From the NCBI RefSeq assembly GCF_022271435.1, contig NZ_JAFIQY010000001.1:248001-312000 (forward strand): a stretch of DNA of 64,000 nucleotides, given 5' to 3'. This DNA is from Streptomyces monomycini (GTDB taxonomy: Bacteria > Actinomycetota > Actinomycetes > Streptomycetales > Streptomycetaceae). The position numbers and the translations under genes were made by a program. Below are positions 44,184 through 52,633 of this stretch, one piece after another. The notes under the pieces were generated by a model. It had not been told where the DNA came from. It saw only the letters and a list, made by a program, of their open reading frames with translations, and did no database searches. How positions within the stretch are numbered: position 1 is the first letter of the stretch; every line of letters begins with the position of its first letter.

Positions 44184-44961
44184 GGGGCTCCTCACCGGCT
44201 CCGCCGCCCGTCGCGGCCGGCTTGGTCCCCGCCGCCACGACGAACAGCATGTGGTCGACGATGCGGCCGGCCGCCTCCCGGACCGCGTGCAGGGACCTGA
44301 ATTCCTCGGTGGCGTCCCGGTAGGCGGCCCGGATCGCCTCGCGCCGCTCCTGGCCGATGGCGCCGTTGTCGGACCAGACGTCCACGTCCTCGGCGGAGAT
44401 GTGGCGGCGGGTGCGCACCGGGTCGCAGCCCGCCCCGCGCAGGAGGTCCGCCGGGTCCTCCGGAAGGAAGAAGTGGCGGCGGACGGGGTTGCGCAGCCGG
44501 AGGATCTCGAAGTACGTGTCCCGGTCGTGCGGCCCGTACGCGCACAGGTTCACCAGGACGACCCGGCCGCCGGGGCGCACGACCCGCACCATCTCCTCGA
44601 CGGCGTCGGGGAGGTCCATGAACTGCATGCCCTGCCGGCACACCACGAGATCGAACTCGCCGTCGTCGAACGGCAGCTTCTCGGCCGGCGCCACCACCAG
44701 CCGGTCCAGGAAGGGCGCGGCCTGCTCCGCCATCTCCGCGGTGAGGTCCAGGCCGACCACTTCGGCCACCCGCCCGGCGAAGAGGCGGGAGACCAGACCG
44801 GTGCCGCAGGCGACGTCCAGGACCCGGTCGCCGGGGGCCGGCGAGCCGAGGCCGAGGACGATCTCGCCGAGCCCCTGGTCGGTGCACCAGGAACTGGACC
44901 GGTCGTAGGTGGCGGCACGCATTCTGAAGTGCTCGGTCACGTCATCTCGCGTGATCGGCAA
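44167..44961 (-). CDS. Class I SAM-dependent methyltransferase
   Basis: 264 residues, a UbiE/COQ5-like fold. SAM motifs are 'VLDVACGTGLVSRLFAG' (about residues 45-61), 'VVGLDLTAEM', 'LPFDDGEFDLVVCRQGMQFM' and 'RVVRPGGRVVLVNL'. Its fold and C-terminal layout resemble the methyltransferase half of the adjacent GyrB fusion, suggesting duplication. It methylates O, N or C of a small molecule. TTG 44961 is used because GGGAGG lies six bases upstream. Confidence 0.8.
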   Translation of the reverse strand: MPITRDDVTEHFRMRAATYDRSSSWCTDQGLGEIVLGLGSPAPGDRVLDVACGTGLVSRLFAGRVAEVVGLDLTAEMAEQAAPFLDRLVVAPAEKLPFDDGEFDLVVCRQGMQFMDLPDAVEEMVRVVRPGGRVVLVNLCAYGPHDRDTYFEILRLRNPVRRHFFLPEDPADLLRGAGCDPVRTRRHISAEDVDVWSDNGAIGQERREAIRAAYRDATEEFRSLHAVREAAGRIVDHMLFVVAAGTKPAATGGGAGEEPHDTAE

Positions 44962-45041
44962 GGAAGGACCTCCCTTTCGTGTTCTCCGGTTACGTCACCA
45001 CCCGCGGGCGCCGCCCGCGCTCGGGGCCGGCCGGGTGGCTG

Positions 45042-46121
45042 TCAGGCCGTACTGCGTCGTGCGGCGAGCGGTGCGGTCAGGGCCGGCCGGCGCCGGAGCC
45101 GCACCCGGGCGTGCGCCCTGACACGCAACCACCGCACATAGACGTCCCTGCCGAGCCGCAGGGAGTAGTTCCGGTCCTGTCTGAGCGACCGGAACTCCAC
45201 CCGCAGCCGCAGGGCCGCCGACCGCACGGCCAGCTCCACCGGGGAGGGGGTGGGGCAGGCGTGCGCGTCGGGGTGGACGGGGTAGCCGAGGCCGCTCTTC
45301 AGCGGCCCCGTCACCTTGTCCACCAGCAACCGTTCGCCCGGGGTCAGACCGGCCTGGTGGGCGCCGATCCGGTCGGTGGTGACCGGTGTCCCGGCGTTCC
45401 GCCATGCTTCGGCCCAGCCGGCCGTGTGACGGGCGGCCGGCGAGCGGTGGTGTTCCAGCATGGCCGGGTGGGGTTCCTCGGCCAGGAAGGAGCAGAGCCG
45501 CTCGATCTCCTCCCGTGGGCGCGAGACCAGGTCCTCGTAGCGCAGCAGATGGACCGACTCCGGCCCCCACCTGGACAGCGCGGCCCTGGCCTGTTCCTGC
45601 TGCCGTCGCCACAGCTGGGCCATGCGGTAGGGGTGGCTGTAGCCGAAGATGGACCGCTTGGCCGAGGAACCGACGTCGCAGGGGTCCCTGACCAGCCAGA
45701 CGAAGCGCGCTTCGGGGAAGTGCGCCAGCGCCTCGTCCACGTGGTCCACCATGAAGGTGCTCTTGCACCCCCAGCGCGCGGCGCCCTCGGCCTCCCGGTA
45801 CTGGTCGTACACGGCGGCCACCACCCCGAACAGGGTGGGGGCCGCCTCCTCCACCACGCGCCGGGGGTCGATCGTGTGCTGCCAGGGGTGGATGTGCCGC
45901 CGCAGCAGCCCTACGGCGTCCTCGGCGGCCTTCCGGCGGTTGGCCGCGACGGTCAGGTCGCCGTAGGAGCCGGCGGGCGTGGCCAGGTAGCGCATGAAGT
46001 GCGGCGGGTGCGGGACGCAGATCCGTGGATGCGCGTCCAGGATCAGGCGCAGCAGGTTCGACCCGGACCGTTCGGTGCCGATGATGAAGATCGGGCTCTG
46101 CGGCCCCGGCGTCGTCTTCAT
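45042..46121 (-). CDS. PAPS-type sulfotransferase family protein (2)
   Basis: 359 residues. The classical 5'-phosphosulfate loop is 'IFIIGTERSGSNLLRLILDAHP' near residues 10-31. The 3'-phosphate-binding segment is 'FVWLVRDPCDVGSSAKR' (about residues 130-146), followed by 'LLRYEDLV'. The last 60 residues are very Arg/Leu-rich. It transfers sulfate from PAPS to a small acceptor. ATG 46121 overlaps the radical SAM stop by four bases (ATGA), so the two are co-translated. Confidence 0.82.
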   Translation of the reverse strand: MKTTPGPQSPIFIIGTERSGSNLLRLILDAHPRICVPHPPHFMRYLATPAGSYGDLTVAANRRKAAEDAVGLLRRHIHPWQHTIDPRRVVEEAAPTLFGVVAAVYDQYREAEGAARWGCKSTFMVDHVDEALAHFPEARFVWLVRDPCDVGSSAKRSIFGYSHPYRMAQLWRRQQEQARAALSRWGPESVHLLRYEDLVSRPREEIERLCSFLAEEPHPAMLEHHRSPAARHTAGWAEAWRNAGTPVTTDRIGAHQAGLTPGERLLVDKVTGPLKSGLGYPVHPDAHACPTPSPVELAVRSAALRLRVEFRSLRQDRNYSLRLGRDVYVRWLRVRAHARVRLRRRPALTAPLAARRSTA

Positions 46122-47794
46122 GCGCCACCGAGGGCCGCGGCGCGGCGCATCATCTCGGCCCCGCTCGGCATGAGACGGCTGCCGAGTGCGGCGACCTCGG
46201 GGGAGGCGCACTGGTCGAGGGTGAAGCGCCCGGATCCGGGCGCCAGCCCGCCGGCCGCCGAGCTCCACTTCTCGCGCCAGCCGGTTCCGGCGTAGGACGT
46301 GGAGCGGTCCAGGCCGTCGTGCGGCTGCGGGTGGAAGTACCAGAAGTTCTCCGGGTAGTGCTTGAAGTCCATGACGGGCCCGGGCTGGTAGGCGTCGTAG
46401 ATGCGCTGGTAGGCGTCGCGGCAGGCGCCTTCGGACAGTCCGCTGATGTTGAGGAACTCGTCCTCGTGCAGGGCCTGTTCGATGGACAGCCAGTTGAGGT
46501 GGTCGATCTCGGAGCGGATCAGCCCGGAGGCGATGGCCTGTTTGTAGACCGTGGTCCCCGGCATGGCCGACAGGTACTTGACTCGGGTCACGTGGTTGTA
46601 CGTCTCGGCGAACTGGACCATGTGGTTGAGGGACTCGTTGCTCTCGTTCGGCAGGCCGACGATGAGCAGGGAGCCGAACCGCACATCGTTCTCGAAGGTG
46701 GTCCGCATCGCCCGTACGGTCAGGTTCTCGCTGCTGCCCTTGCGGGCCTCCCGGAGCACTTCCGTGCCCAGCGACTCCACTCCGTAGAGGATGATGTCGC
46801 AGCCGGAGTCCCGCATGGCGGTGATGCGCGGGGTGTCCATGTCGGCGCACCGGGTCAGGCACGTCCAGCGGATGTCGTGGTCCTTGATGGCGTCGCAGAT
46901 CTCTATCGTCTGCCGGCGGTGGGAGCTGAAGGTCAGGTCGACGAAGAAGCAGAAGTCGACGCCGTACTGCTCCTTCAGCCAGGCCATGTCCCGGTCCATC
47001 TTCTCCTGGGACTTGGCCCTGACCTGGGGTGTCGTGCGGTAGCAGAAGGAGCAGTCCATCTTGCAGCCGCGGCTGTACGAGGAGATGATCTGCGGTTGCA
47101 TCCCCATGGGGCTGTGGTACTGGGGCCACAGGTCGAGCCGCATCCTGGGCAGCGAGTCCAGGTCCATCATCTGGCCGCGGGCCCGGGTGCGCTTGGGCTC
47201 CCCCTCGGGGGTGCGGTAGCAGATGCCCCGGACGTTGGGCAGGTCCTGCTCCCACTTGCCGGCGGCGAAGCTCTCCATGAGTTCGAGGATCGTGATCTCG
47301 CCCTCGCTGATCACGGCGACGTCGCACGCCGTGCTCTCCATGAACACATGGGGCACCGAGGTCACCAGGGATCCGCCGCAGATGATGGGGACGTCCGGTT
47401 CCGCGTCGCGGACCATCTGCATCAGTTCCCGGCAGAACGGGAAGTTGTCCTCGAAGGTGCACACGCCCAGCACGTCGGTCTGGCCGACGATCTGGTCGTA
47501 GGCGGTCTTGAGCGGGTTCAGCGCGTACCGCACGTCGACGATCCGTACCGGGAAGCCGGCGTTGTGCAGCACCGTCGAGATGTAGGAGGCGCCCTCGTAG
47601 GGCGAGGTCAGGAAGAACTCCCAGCCGCGCGGCATGCTGAACGGGGACGGGCCGACGACCAGGGTGAAGCTCGGGAGGGAGGGATCCGTGGGCACCGGCT
47701 CGTCGTCCTGCTCACGCATCTGCCGCATATAGCGCTGGTCGACGGCCTCGTCGGCATTCGAGTACAACTCCAGCGCCAAGGATTTCTGTGCCAT
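46118..47794 (-). CDS. B12-binding-type radical SAM enzyme (2)
   Basis: 558 residues. Residues 50-190 form a cobalamin-binding-type domain ('GASYISTVLHNAGFPVRIVDV', 'PIICGGSLVTSVPHV'). The radical SAM core has 'SYSRGCKMDCSFCYR' (CxxxCxxC, about 237-250). The C-terminal ~170 residues contain Trp/Tyr-rich segments. It is only distantly similar to the copy at 36155. It is a likely methyltransferase or C-C bond former. ATG 47794 has AGGGAG six bases upstream. It is the first structural gene of the minus-strand operon, directly after the regulator. Confidence 0.82.
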   Translation of the reverse strand: MAQKSLALELYSNADEAVDQRYMRQMREQDDEPVPTDPSLPSFTLVVGPSPFSMPRGWEFFLTSPYEGASYISTVLHNAGFPVRIVDVRYALNPLKTAYDQIVGQTDVLGVCTFEDNFPFCRELMQMVRDAEPDVPIICGGSLVTSVPHVFMESTACDVAVISEGEITILELMESFAAGKWEQDLPNVRGICYRTPEGEPKRTRARGQMMDLDSLPRMRLDLWPQYHSPMGMQPQIISSYSRGCKMDCSFCYRTTPQVRAKSQEKMDRDMAWLKEQYGVDFCFFVDLTFSSHRRQTIEICDAIKDHDIRWTCLTRCADMDTPRITAMRDSGCDIILYGVESLGTEVLREARKGSSENLTVRAMRTTFENDVRFGSLLIVGLPNESNESLNHMVQFAETYNHVTRVKYLSAMPGTTVYKQAIASGLIRSEIDHLNWLSIEQALHEDEFLNISGLSEGACRDAYQRIYDAYQPGPVMDFKHYPENFWYFHPQPHDGLDRSTSYAGTGWREKWSSAAGGLAPGSGRFTLDQCASPEVAALGSRLMPSGAEMMRRAAALGGA

Positions 47795-47825
47795 GAGTAC
47801 TCCCTAGTTGCCAGGTGATGTGTCC

Positions 47826-48914
47826 TTATCCGCTGGCCTGCTGATCGTGCGACACCACGATCCGGCGCACCTGGTCGGCGAATTCACGCCATGAATCCGC
47901 ACAGCCGTCGGCGAGTTCGGCCACCATTTCCGCCCAGTGCGGCGGGACACCGTCCACGAGGTGGCCACCCGCCTCCATGAGCAGCTCTTGCGCGTCGAAC
48001 AGCCGTAAGAGCGTCCGACCCATTTCGGTGAAACGGATCGACGGGTCTTTCTTGAGGGTGCGATGCAGCTCCGAAATATCCTGGAGGGGCTGCCCGTTGG
48101 TGGTCTTCCCCGCCGGCTTGCGGTCTCCCAACTGCGGCGTGGGGCGCCCGGCCGCGTTCTTCCGCTTGCTCGCCGGAGCGGAGACTTCACGATAGCGCAC
48201 CGGCACCGGGTCCCGGCCTGAACGCAGACGTTCACGCACATCGTGTGCTGTACCCAGGGATATCCCGACCGTGGTGGCGACTTCGCGCAGCGGCATGCCA
48301 GGGTGGTCCGTCATCACCCGGGCGGCCTCCTTCCGCAGCTCCGACATGTCCAGCGGCCGGGTCCGGCCGTCATTGCCGATACGGGCGTTCGACTGAGGAA
48401 TTTCCTCACTCGAACGCCGCCGGACGGCCGCGACCGTCTTGGGGGACAGACCGCTCACCCGGGCCACGGACCGGTCGGAGAGATGGGGGTGCGACCGTAC
48501 GATGCGTGTCGCCGCGGCGGTGCGCTCCTCCAGCGAAAGCGGCAGCCCGTGCCGCACATTGCTCTCCACCGCCAGGACGAAGACGTCCGCCTCCGAACCG
48601 TCGAAGAATGTGCAGCGGATGGTCCGGTCGCCACGCTGGACCGCTACCTGGAGCCGGTGCATTCCGTCCAGAACCCGCATGGTGGGACGGTGTACGAGAA
48701 TGGGGGGAAGGCTCGCTCCGGAGGCGAGCAGCAGTTCCACGTGCTCTCGGTTGAGTCCGCCGGAACGAGGGGAATCATTCGAGCTGCGCAGTTCCTTCAA
48801 TGACACCAGGTGCAGGGAGTCTTCGGCCGGTCCGGGTTCGCGCACATTGCCGAGGTCTTGCAACAGCGACCTCCTCAGAAGCACTCCTCCAAGGTCGCCC
48901 ACCAGTCTATGCAC
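47826..48914 (-). CDS. StrR/ParB-type pathway regulator with a TTA codon
   Basis: 362 residues. The N-terminal ParB-like nuclease fold has 'LPPILVHRPTMRVLDGMHRLQVAVQRG' spread over about residues 70-97. 'SDRSVARVSGLSPKTVAAVRRR' then gives a helix-turn-helix, and a second HTH-like segment 'PLREVATTVGISLGTAHDVRER' follows. This layout is shared with StrR-like activators of antibiotic clusters. An in-frame TTA leucine codon lies at 48006-48008 (minus strand), predicting bldA control of the whole cluster. The start is uncertain: GTG 48914 lacks a ribosome site. It diverges from the sulfatase-like gene. Confidence 0.82.
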   Translation of the reverse strand: MHRLVGDLGGVLLRRSLLQDLGNVREPGPAEDSLHLVSLKELRSSNDSPRSGGLNREHVELLLASGASLPPILVHRPTMRVLDGMHRLQVAVQRGDRTIRCTFFDGSEADVFVLAVESNVRHGLPLSLEERTAAATRIVRSHPHLSDRSVARVSGLSPKTVAAVRRRSSEEIPQSNARIGNDGRTRPLDMSELRKEAARVMTDHPGMPLREVATTVGISLGTAHDVRERLRSGRDPVPVRYREVSAPASKRKNAAGRPTPQLGDRKPAGKTTNGQPLQDISELHRTLKKDPSIRFTEMGRTLLRLFDAQELLMEAGGHLVDGVPPHWAEMVAELADGCADSWREFADQVRRIVVSHDQQASG

Positions 48915-48971
48915 GTTCAGTCAATAGCCGATCAACAGCGGATCTACGCGTCAAGCGGAAGGACGCCAACC

Positions 48972-50144
48972 GTGACGAGTCTCGTGCTCATCTCCCTCGA
49001 CACCGTTCGGGCGGACGTCGCCTATTCCGGGAAGATGCCCGGAATCGAGGCGCTGCGCCGACGGGGTACGACCTTCCGGCAGGCCATCTCGTCCGCCCCC
49101 CTGACCCCGATCAGCCATGCCAGTGTGTTCACCGGACTGCAGCCGGCCCGGCACGGCATCCGCCATCTGCTGCGCGAGCAACTGCGGGCGGACACCACGA
49201 CGTTGGCGGAGCGCCTGCAAGCGGCGGGGTACGCCACCGGCGCGGTGGTGTCCTGCCCGGGGCTCAACCGGTGGTACGGCATGGACCGCGGCTTCGACCA
49301 CTACGACGACGAGATCCCCCGCCTGCCCGACGGCAGTGACCCCCTGACCGTCAACGACGTCAAGCTGCGCGGCCTGGCGCTCAAGCGGGCCCCGTTGGTG
49401 GCGGACCGCGCGGCCGCCTGGGCGGAACGCCAGGAGGGCCCCTTCTTCCTGTTCGCGCACTTCTTCGACGCCCACTGGCCGTACGAGCCCCCGGAGGACT
49501 TCTGCCCGGACGCCGCCAACCCCTACGAGGGCGAGGTGGCGTACAGCGATCACTATCTCCAACTGCTGTTCCGCAGGCTGGAAAAGGCCGGGCACCCGCT
49601 CGACGACCTGCTGGTCGTGTGCTTCTCCGACCACGGGGAGGACCTGGCCGGCTGGTACCCCAACGATCACTCCGGCGAACTCGGCCACGCCTACGAGGAG
49701 GGGCACGGGTGCCTGCTGTTCGACACGACGCAGCACGTCCCGCTCATCATCGGCGGGCCGGACGTGCCCCGGGGCCGCGAGATCACCGAACAGGTCCGGC
49801 TGGTGGACATCGCTCCCACCATTCTGGAGCTGCTGGGTCTGGACCCGTACAAGGACGGACCCGACGGCAGCTCACTCACCGAGTTCTTCGGTCAGCAGGC
49901 GCCCGCGGCCCGGCCCGCCTACTCCGAGACGTACCACCCGGAGGAGCGGCGGTCGGACGGGCGTTACCCGGATCTGCTGCCCCTGGCGTCGATCCGGCTG
50001 AGTGAGGGGGACAGCCGCCAGAAGGTCATCTGGCAGATCGGCGGTGACCGGGTGGAACAGTACGACCTGGCCGCCGACCCCGACGAGCTGCACGGCCGGA
50101 CCCTGTCCTGCCGTCAGAGCGACGAGGCCCGGCCGGAGTGGTGA
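48972..50144 (+). CDS. Alkaline-phosphatase-superfamily 'sulfatase' without a formylglycine site (2)
   Basis: 390 residues. Metal-site motifs are 'LVLISLDTVRADV' and 'LVVCFSDHGEDLAGWYPNDH'. The nucleophile region reads 'APLTPISHASVFTGLQPARHG', again with Thr and His in place of the Cys and Arg of sulfatases, so a phosphoester or phosphotransfer chemistry is likely. GTG 48972 follows GGAAGGA by nine bases; ATG 48909 upstream overlaps the divergent regulator. It is the only plus-strand gene in the cluster. Its last 31 bases overlap the 3' end of the FAD gene on the other strand. Confidence 0.8.
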   Translation: MTSLVLISLDTVRADVAYSGKMPGIEALRRRGTTFRQAISSAPLTPISHASVFTGLQPARHGIRHLLREQLRADTTTLAERLQAAGYATGAVVSCPGLNRWYGMDRGFDHYDDEIPRLPDGSDPLTVNDVKLRGLALKRAPLVADRAAAWAERQEGPFFLFAHFFDAHWPYEPPEDFCPDAANPYEGEVAYSDHYLQLLFRRLEKAGHPLDDLLVVCFSDHGEDLAGWYPNDHSGELGHAYEEGHGCLLFDTTQHVPLIIGGPDVPRGREITEQVRLVDIAPTILELLGLDPYKDGPDGSSLTEFFGQQAPAARPAYSETYHPEERRSDGRYPDLLPLASIRLSEGDSRQKVIWQIGGDRVEQYDLAADPDELHGRTLSCRQSDEARPEW

Positions 50145-51538
50145 AGGGCCTCGGCCGGCCCGGCGGGCGGTGAGCCGAGGATGTCGTCCGCGAGCTGTGC
50201 GGCCTGCGCGCGGATCTCCGCGATGGCCGTGGTCTCCCACTGCGAGCCCCGCCGCAGCGGGCCGATGGCCAGCAGGGCCGGGTCGGGCCGCCCCGCGCGG
50301 TCGAGCAGCCGTCCGCGACGGTCCGTGGCCATACCCAGCCGCAGGGCGTCGGGGACGGCCAGTCCGTCCCGCAAGAGCCAGCTCAGCAGCGGATCGGCCG
50401 AACCGGTGATGTCCCGCCCGAAACCGGTGCAGTTGATCACCCAGTCGTAGCGCACGGGCACCGCCCCGGCACCGACGTCGAGCCCGGCGACGACCCCGCG
50501 CGGGCACGCGCGCAGATAGGCCGCCCGTCCCTTACGGGCTCGCAGGCGGCCCGAGCCGAGCGCGCGTCCGAGCCGGTGGGCGGTGACCGGCGGCAGCCGA
50601 TGACGGTGCACGTCCCAGTACGTACCGAAGCGCCCCAGGAAGTCCCGCTGGTCGTCGGCGTCGAGCCGGCCCCACAGCTCGCCGGTGCAGGGGCGCAGCG
50701 CGTCGATGATCTCCCGCCAGCATTCCGGGCTCCTGCGCATCTCGGAGCGGACCGTGCTCACGAGCCGCGCCAGGGTGAGCCGGTCGTCCGCCAGCAGAGC
50801 GCCCACGACGTTCGGGTGCCCTCCGTGCGAGCATCCGGAGCCGTGCGGCCGGGGCAGCAGCCCGTGCCGGGACACGGCGTCGACGCGGACGCCCACCGAG
50901 CTGCCGAGCAGGCTGAGCCCGATGTCCACCGCGGTCAGTCCGTTGCCCAGCAGCAGCACCGAGGAGTGGTCGGCCACCGCCGGGAAGCCGCTGTGCCAGG
51001 GAGAGCGCACGTACCGCGGTCCCGCCTGCGCCGAAGCGAACGGATCGCGCCAGGTGGCCGCGTTCCCCATGGCGAACACGACATGGTCCGCCGCCACGCA
51101 CCGGCCGTCGGACAGCGCCACCACCGGCCGCGGGAGGCCGGGAAGCACCCGGCGCGCACGGCGCCGTACGTGCCACAGCTGCCCGGTCTCCGCCGTGCGC
51201 TCCCGGGTCTCGCGCAGCGTGTCGGCCAGATAGGCGCCGTACGTACCGCGCGGCATGTAATGGCCGGCGGGCGTGTCCGGTTCCCGGCGTCTCAGCCAGG
51301 CGACGAGGTGTCCGGGGTCGTGGGCCCACGCGCCGGAACGTTCCATCGGCGTGTTCATCAGGTGCCGGGGATCGCGCGACGCGTAGGCGGTGCCGCGGCC
51401 CAGCTCGTCGGACGGTTCGATCAACGAGATCCGCACCGGGCGGCGGGCCGCCGCGCTCGCCTCCAGCAGGTGGACGCAGGCCAGGGTTCCGCTGGCTCCG
51501 CCGCCGATGACGGCCACCGAGACCGCGTTCCGGTTCAC
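50114..51538 (-). CDS. FAD/NAD(P)-binding oxidoreductase
   Basis: 474 residues. The N-terminal FAD-binding turn is 'VAVIGGGASGTLACVHLLE', followed by 'DELGRGTAYASRDPRHLMNTP', a signature of the FAD/NAD(P)-binding (NAD_binding_9) family. A second nucleotide-binding turn is 'SVLLLGNGLTAVDIGLSLL', and 'YDWVINCTGFGRDITGS' closes the FAD site. Relatives resemble N-hydroxylating monooxygenases but their reactions are mostly unknown. GTG 51538 follows GGAGGAGG and overlaps the amidinotransferase-like stop by four bases. Confidence 0.8.
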   Translation of the reverse strand: MNRNAVSVAVIGGGASGTLACVHLLEASAAARRPVRISLIEPSDELGRGTAYASRDPRHLMNTPMERSGAWAHDPGHLVAWLRRREPDTPAGHYMPRGTYGAYLADTLRETRERTAETGQLWHVRRRARRVLPGLPRPVVALSDGRCVAADHVVFAMGNAATWRDPFASAQAGPRYVRSPWHSGFPAVADHSSVLLLGNGLTAVDIGLSLLGSSVGVRVDAVSRHGLLPRPHGSGCSHGGHPNVVGALLADDRLTLARLVSTVRSEMRRSPECWREIIDALRPCTGELWGRLDADDQRDFLGRFGTYWDVHRHRLPPVTAHRLGRALGSGRLRARKGRAAYLRACPRGVVAGLDVGAGAVPVRYDWVINCTGFGRDITGSADPLLSWLLRDGLAVPDALRLGMATDRRGRLLDRAGRPDPALLAIGPLRRGSQWETTAIAEIRAQAAQLADDILGSPPAGPAEALHHSGRASSL

Positions 51539-52560
51539 GGCCTCCTCCCGGCCGGCGTGCCGGCGTCGTCGCGCAGCAGAATGCCGGTGAGACAGCCGAG
51601 GGCTCCCGCGGCCTTCACGTACTCCCCCACCTCCACGGTGTCCACGTGCAGGCCGGCTGCCTCCAGACGCCGCCGGGTGTCCGGACAGCCGGCGGGCATC
51701 AGCACGACCCCCGGCGCGAGCGTGACCAGGTTCATGGCCCGCCTCCGCACCACCTCGTCCTCCGCCGGCAGCTCGATCACCTCGTACCCGTGCTCGTACA
51801 ACAGGGCGCGCAACTCCGCGGTGGCCGCCGCCGCGTGCAGCAGTACGCGCCGGTGGTCGACGAAGACCAGGGAGCCGAGGAGGTGCTGCACCCCGGGGCC
51901 GAGCGGTACGACGACGGTCCGCACACCTTGGCGCCCCAGTTCGTCGCGGACGACCGCCGCGCCCTCCGGGTTGGTGCGGAAGCCGCAGCCCACCACGACC
52001 GTGTTCTTCCCCAGCCACAGGGCATCCGCGCCCTCGAAGGTGGCCGTGCCGGCCGGGGTCCTCAGCAGGGGGACGCCGAGGGCGGCCAGGGCGACTGCCG
52101 CGAACCGCTCCTCGCCTGCTCGCTGGGCGGATGCGGGGCGGGCGAGCACCACACCCTGCGGTGTCGCGAGAAAGAGGTCCCGCATGAAGATCAGGTTGGG
52201 CCCCGCGTGGGCGGGGGGCCGGACGATGTGGACGGTCACGCCGTGCCGGAGGTACGCCTCGGCCACCGCGTCCGCCTGTTCCCGTATCCGTCCCAGGTCG
52301 ACCCTGGCGGACATCAGGTGGCCGCGGGGCGCGTCACCGGCTGCCTCCAGGCTGTCCGGCGGCCGGGCGAGCACCACTTCCCGCAGCGGGGCCACCTCCG
52401 ACCGGTAACCGCACCGGTGCCACAGTGTTCCGGCCGCCACCTCCTCGTGGTGCGCGGCGGTGCGGGGCACCCAGCCGTCACCGCCCAAGTCGCTCGGCGC
52501 GGCTTGGCGCGTGGCAAGGCGCAGCCCGACCGTGCCACCGTATCGACCGGTCCGTTCCAC
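51535..52560 (-). CDS. Amidinotransferase-fold enzyme (DDAH/arginine-deiminase-like)
   Basis: 341 residues, guanidino-group-modifying superfamily. 'PNLIFMRDLFLATPQG' holds the substrate-binding Asp. 'FEGADALWLGKNTVVVGCG' and 'QHLLGSLVFVDHRRVLL' carry the general-base His region. The nucleophile Cys is in the C-terminal 'GALGCLTGIL'. The layout is closer to DDAH/deiminase relatives than to StrB-type amidinotransferases. It would act on arginine or another guanidino compound, releasing or transferring a nitrogen-carrying group. GTG 52560 has GGAGGG about five bases upstream. Confidence 0.78.
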   Translation of the reverse strand: MERTGRYGGTVGLRLATRQAAPSDLGGDGWVPRTAAHHEEVAAGTLWHRCGYRSEVAPLREVVLARPPDSLEAAGDAPRGHLMSARVDLGRIREQADAVAEAYLRHGVTVHIVRPPAHAGPNLIFMRDLFLATPQGVVLARPASAQRAGEERFAAVALAALGVPLLRTPAGTATFEGADALWLGKNTVVVGCGFRTNPEGAAVVRDELGRQGVRTVVVPLGPGVQHLLGSLVFVDHRRVLLHAAAATAELRALLYEHGYEVIELPAEDEVVRRRAMNLVTLAPGVVLMPAGCPDTRRRLEAAGLHVDTVEVGEYVKAAGALGCLTGILLRDDAGTPAGRRP

Positions 52561-52633
52561 TCGGCCCTCCAGCCTTCGTCGGCCCTGAAAACGCGGGGTG
52601 ATACGGCGCTCGGGTGCTCCGGAGCCGCTGTTG

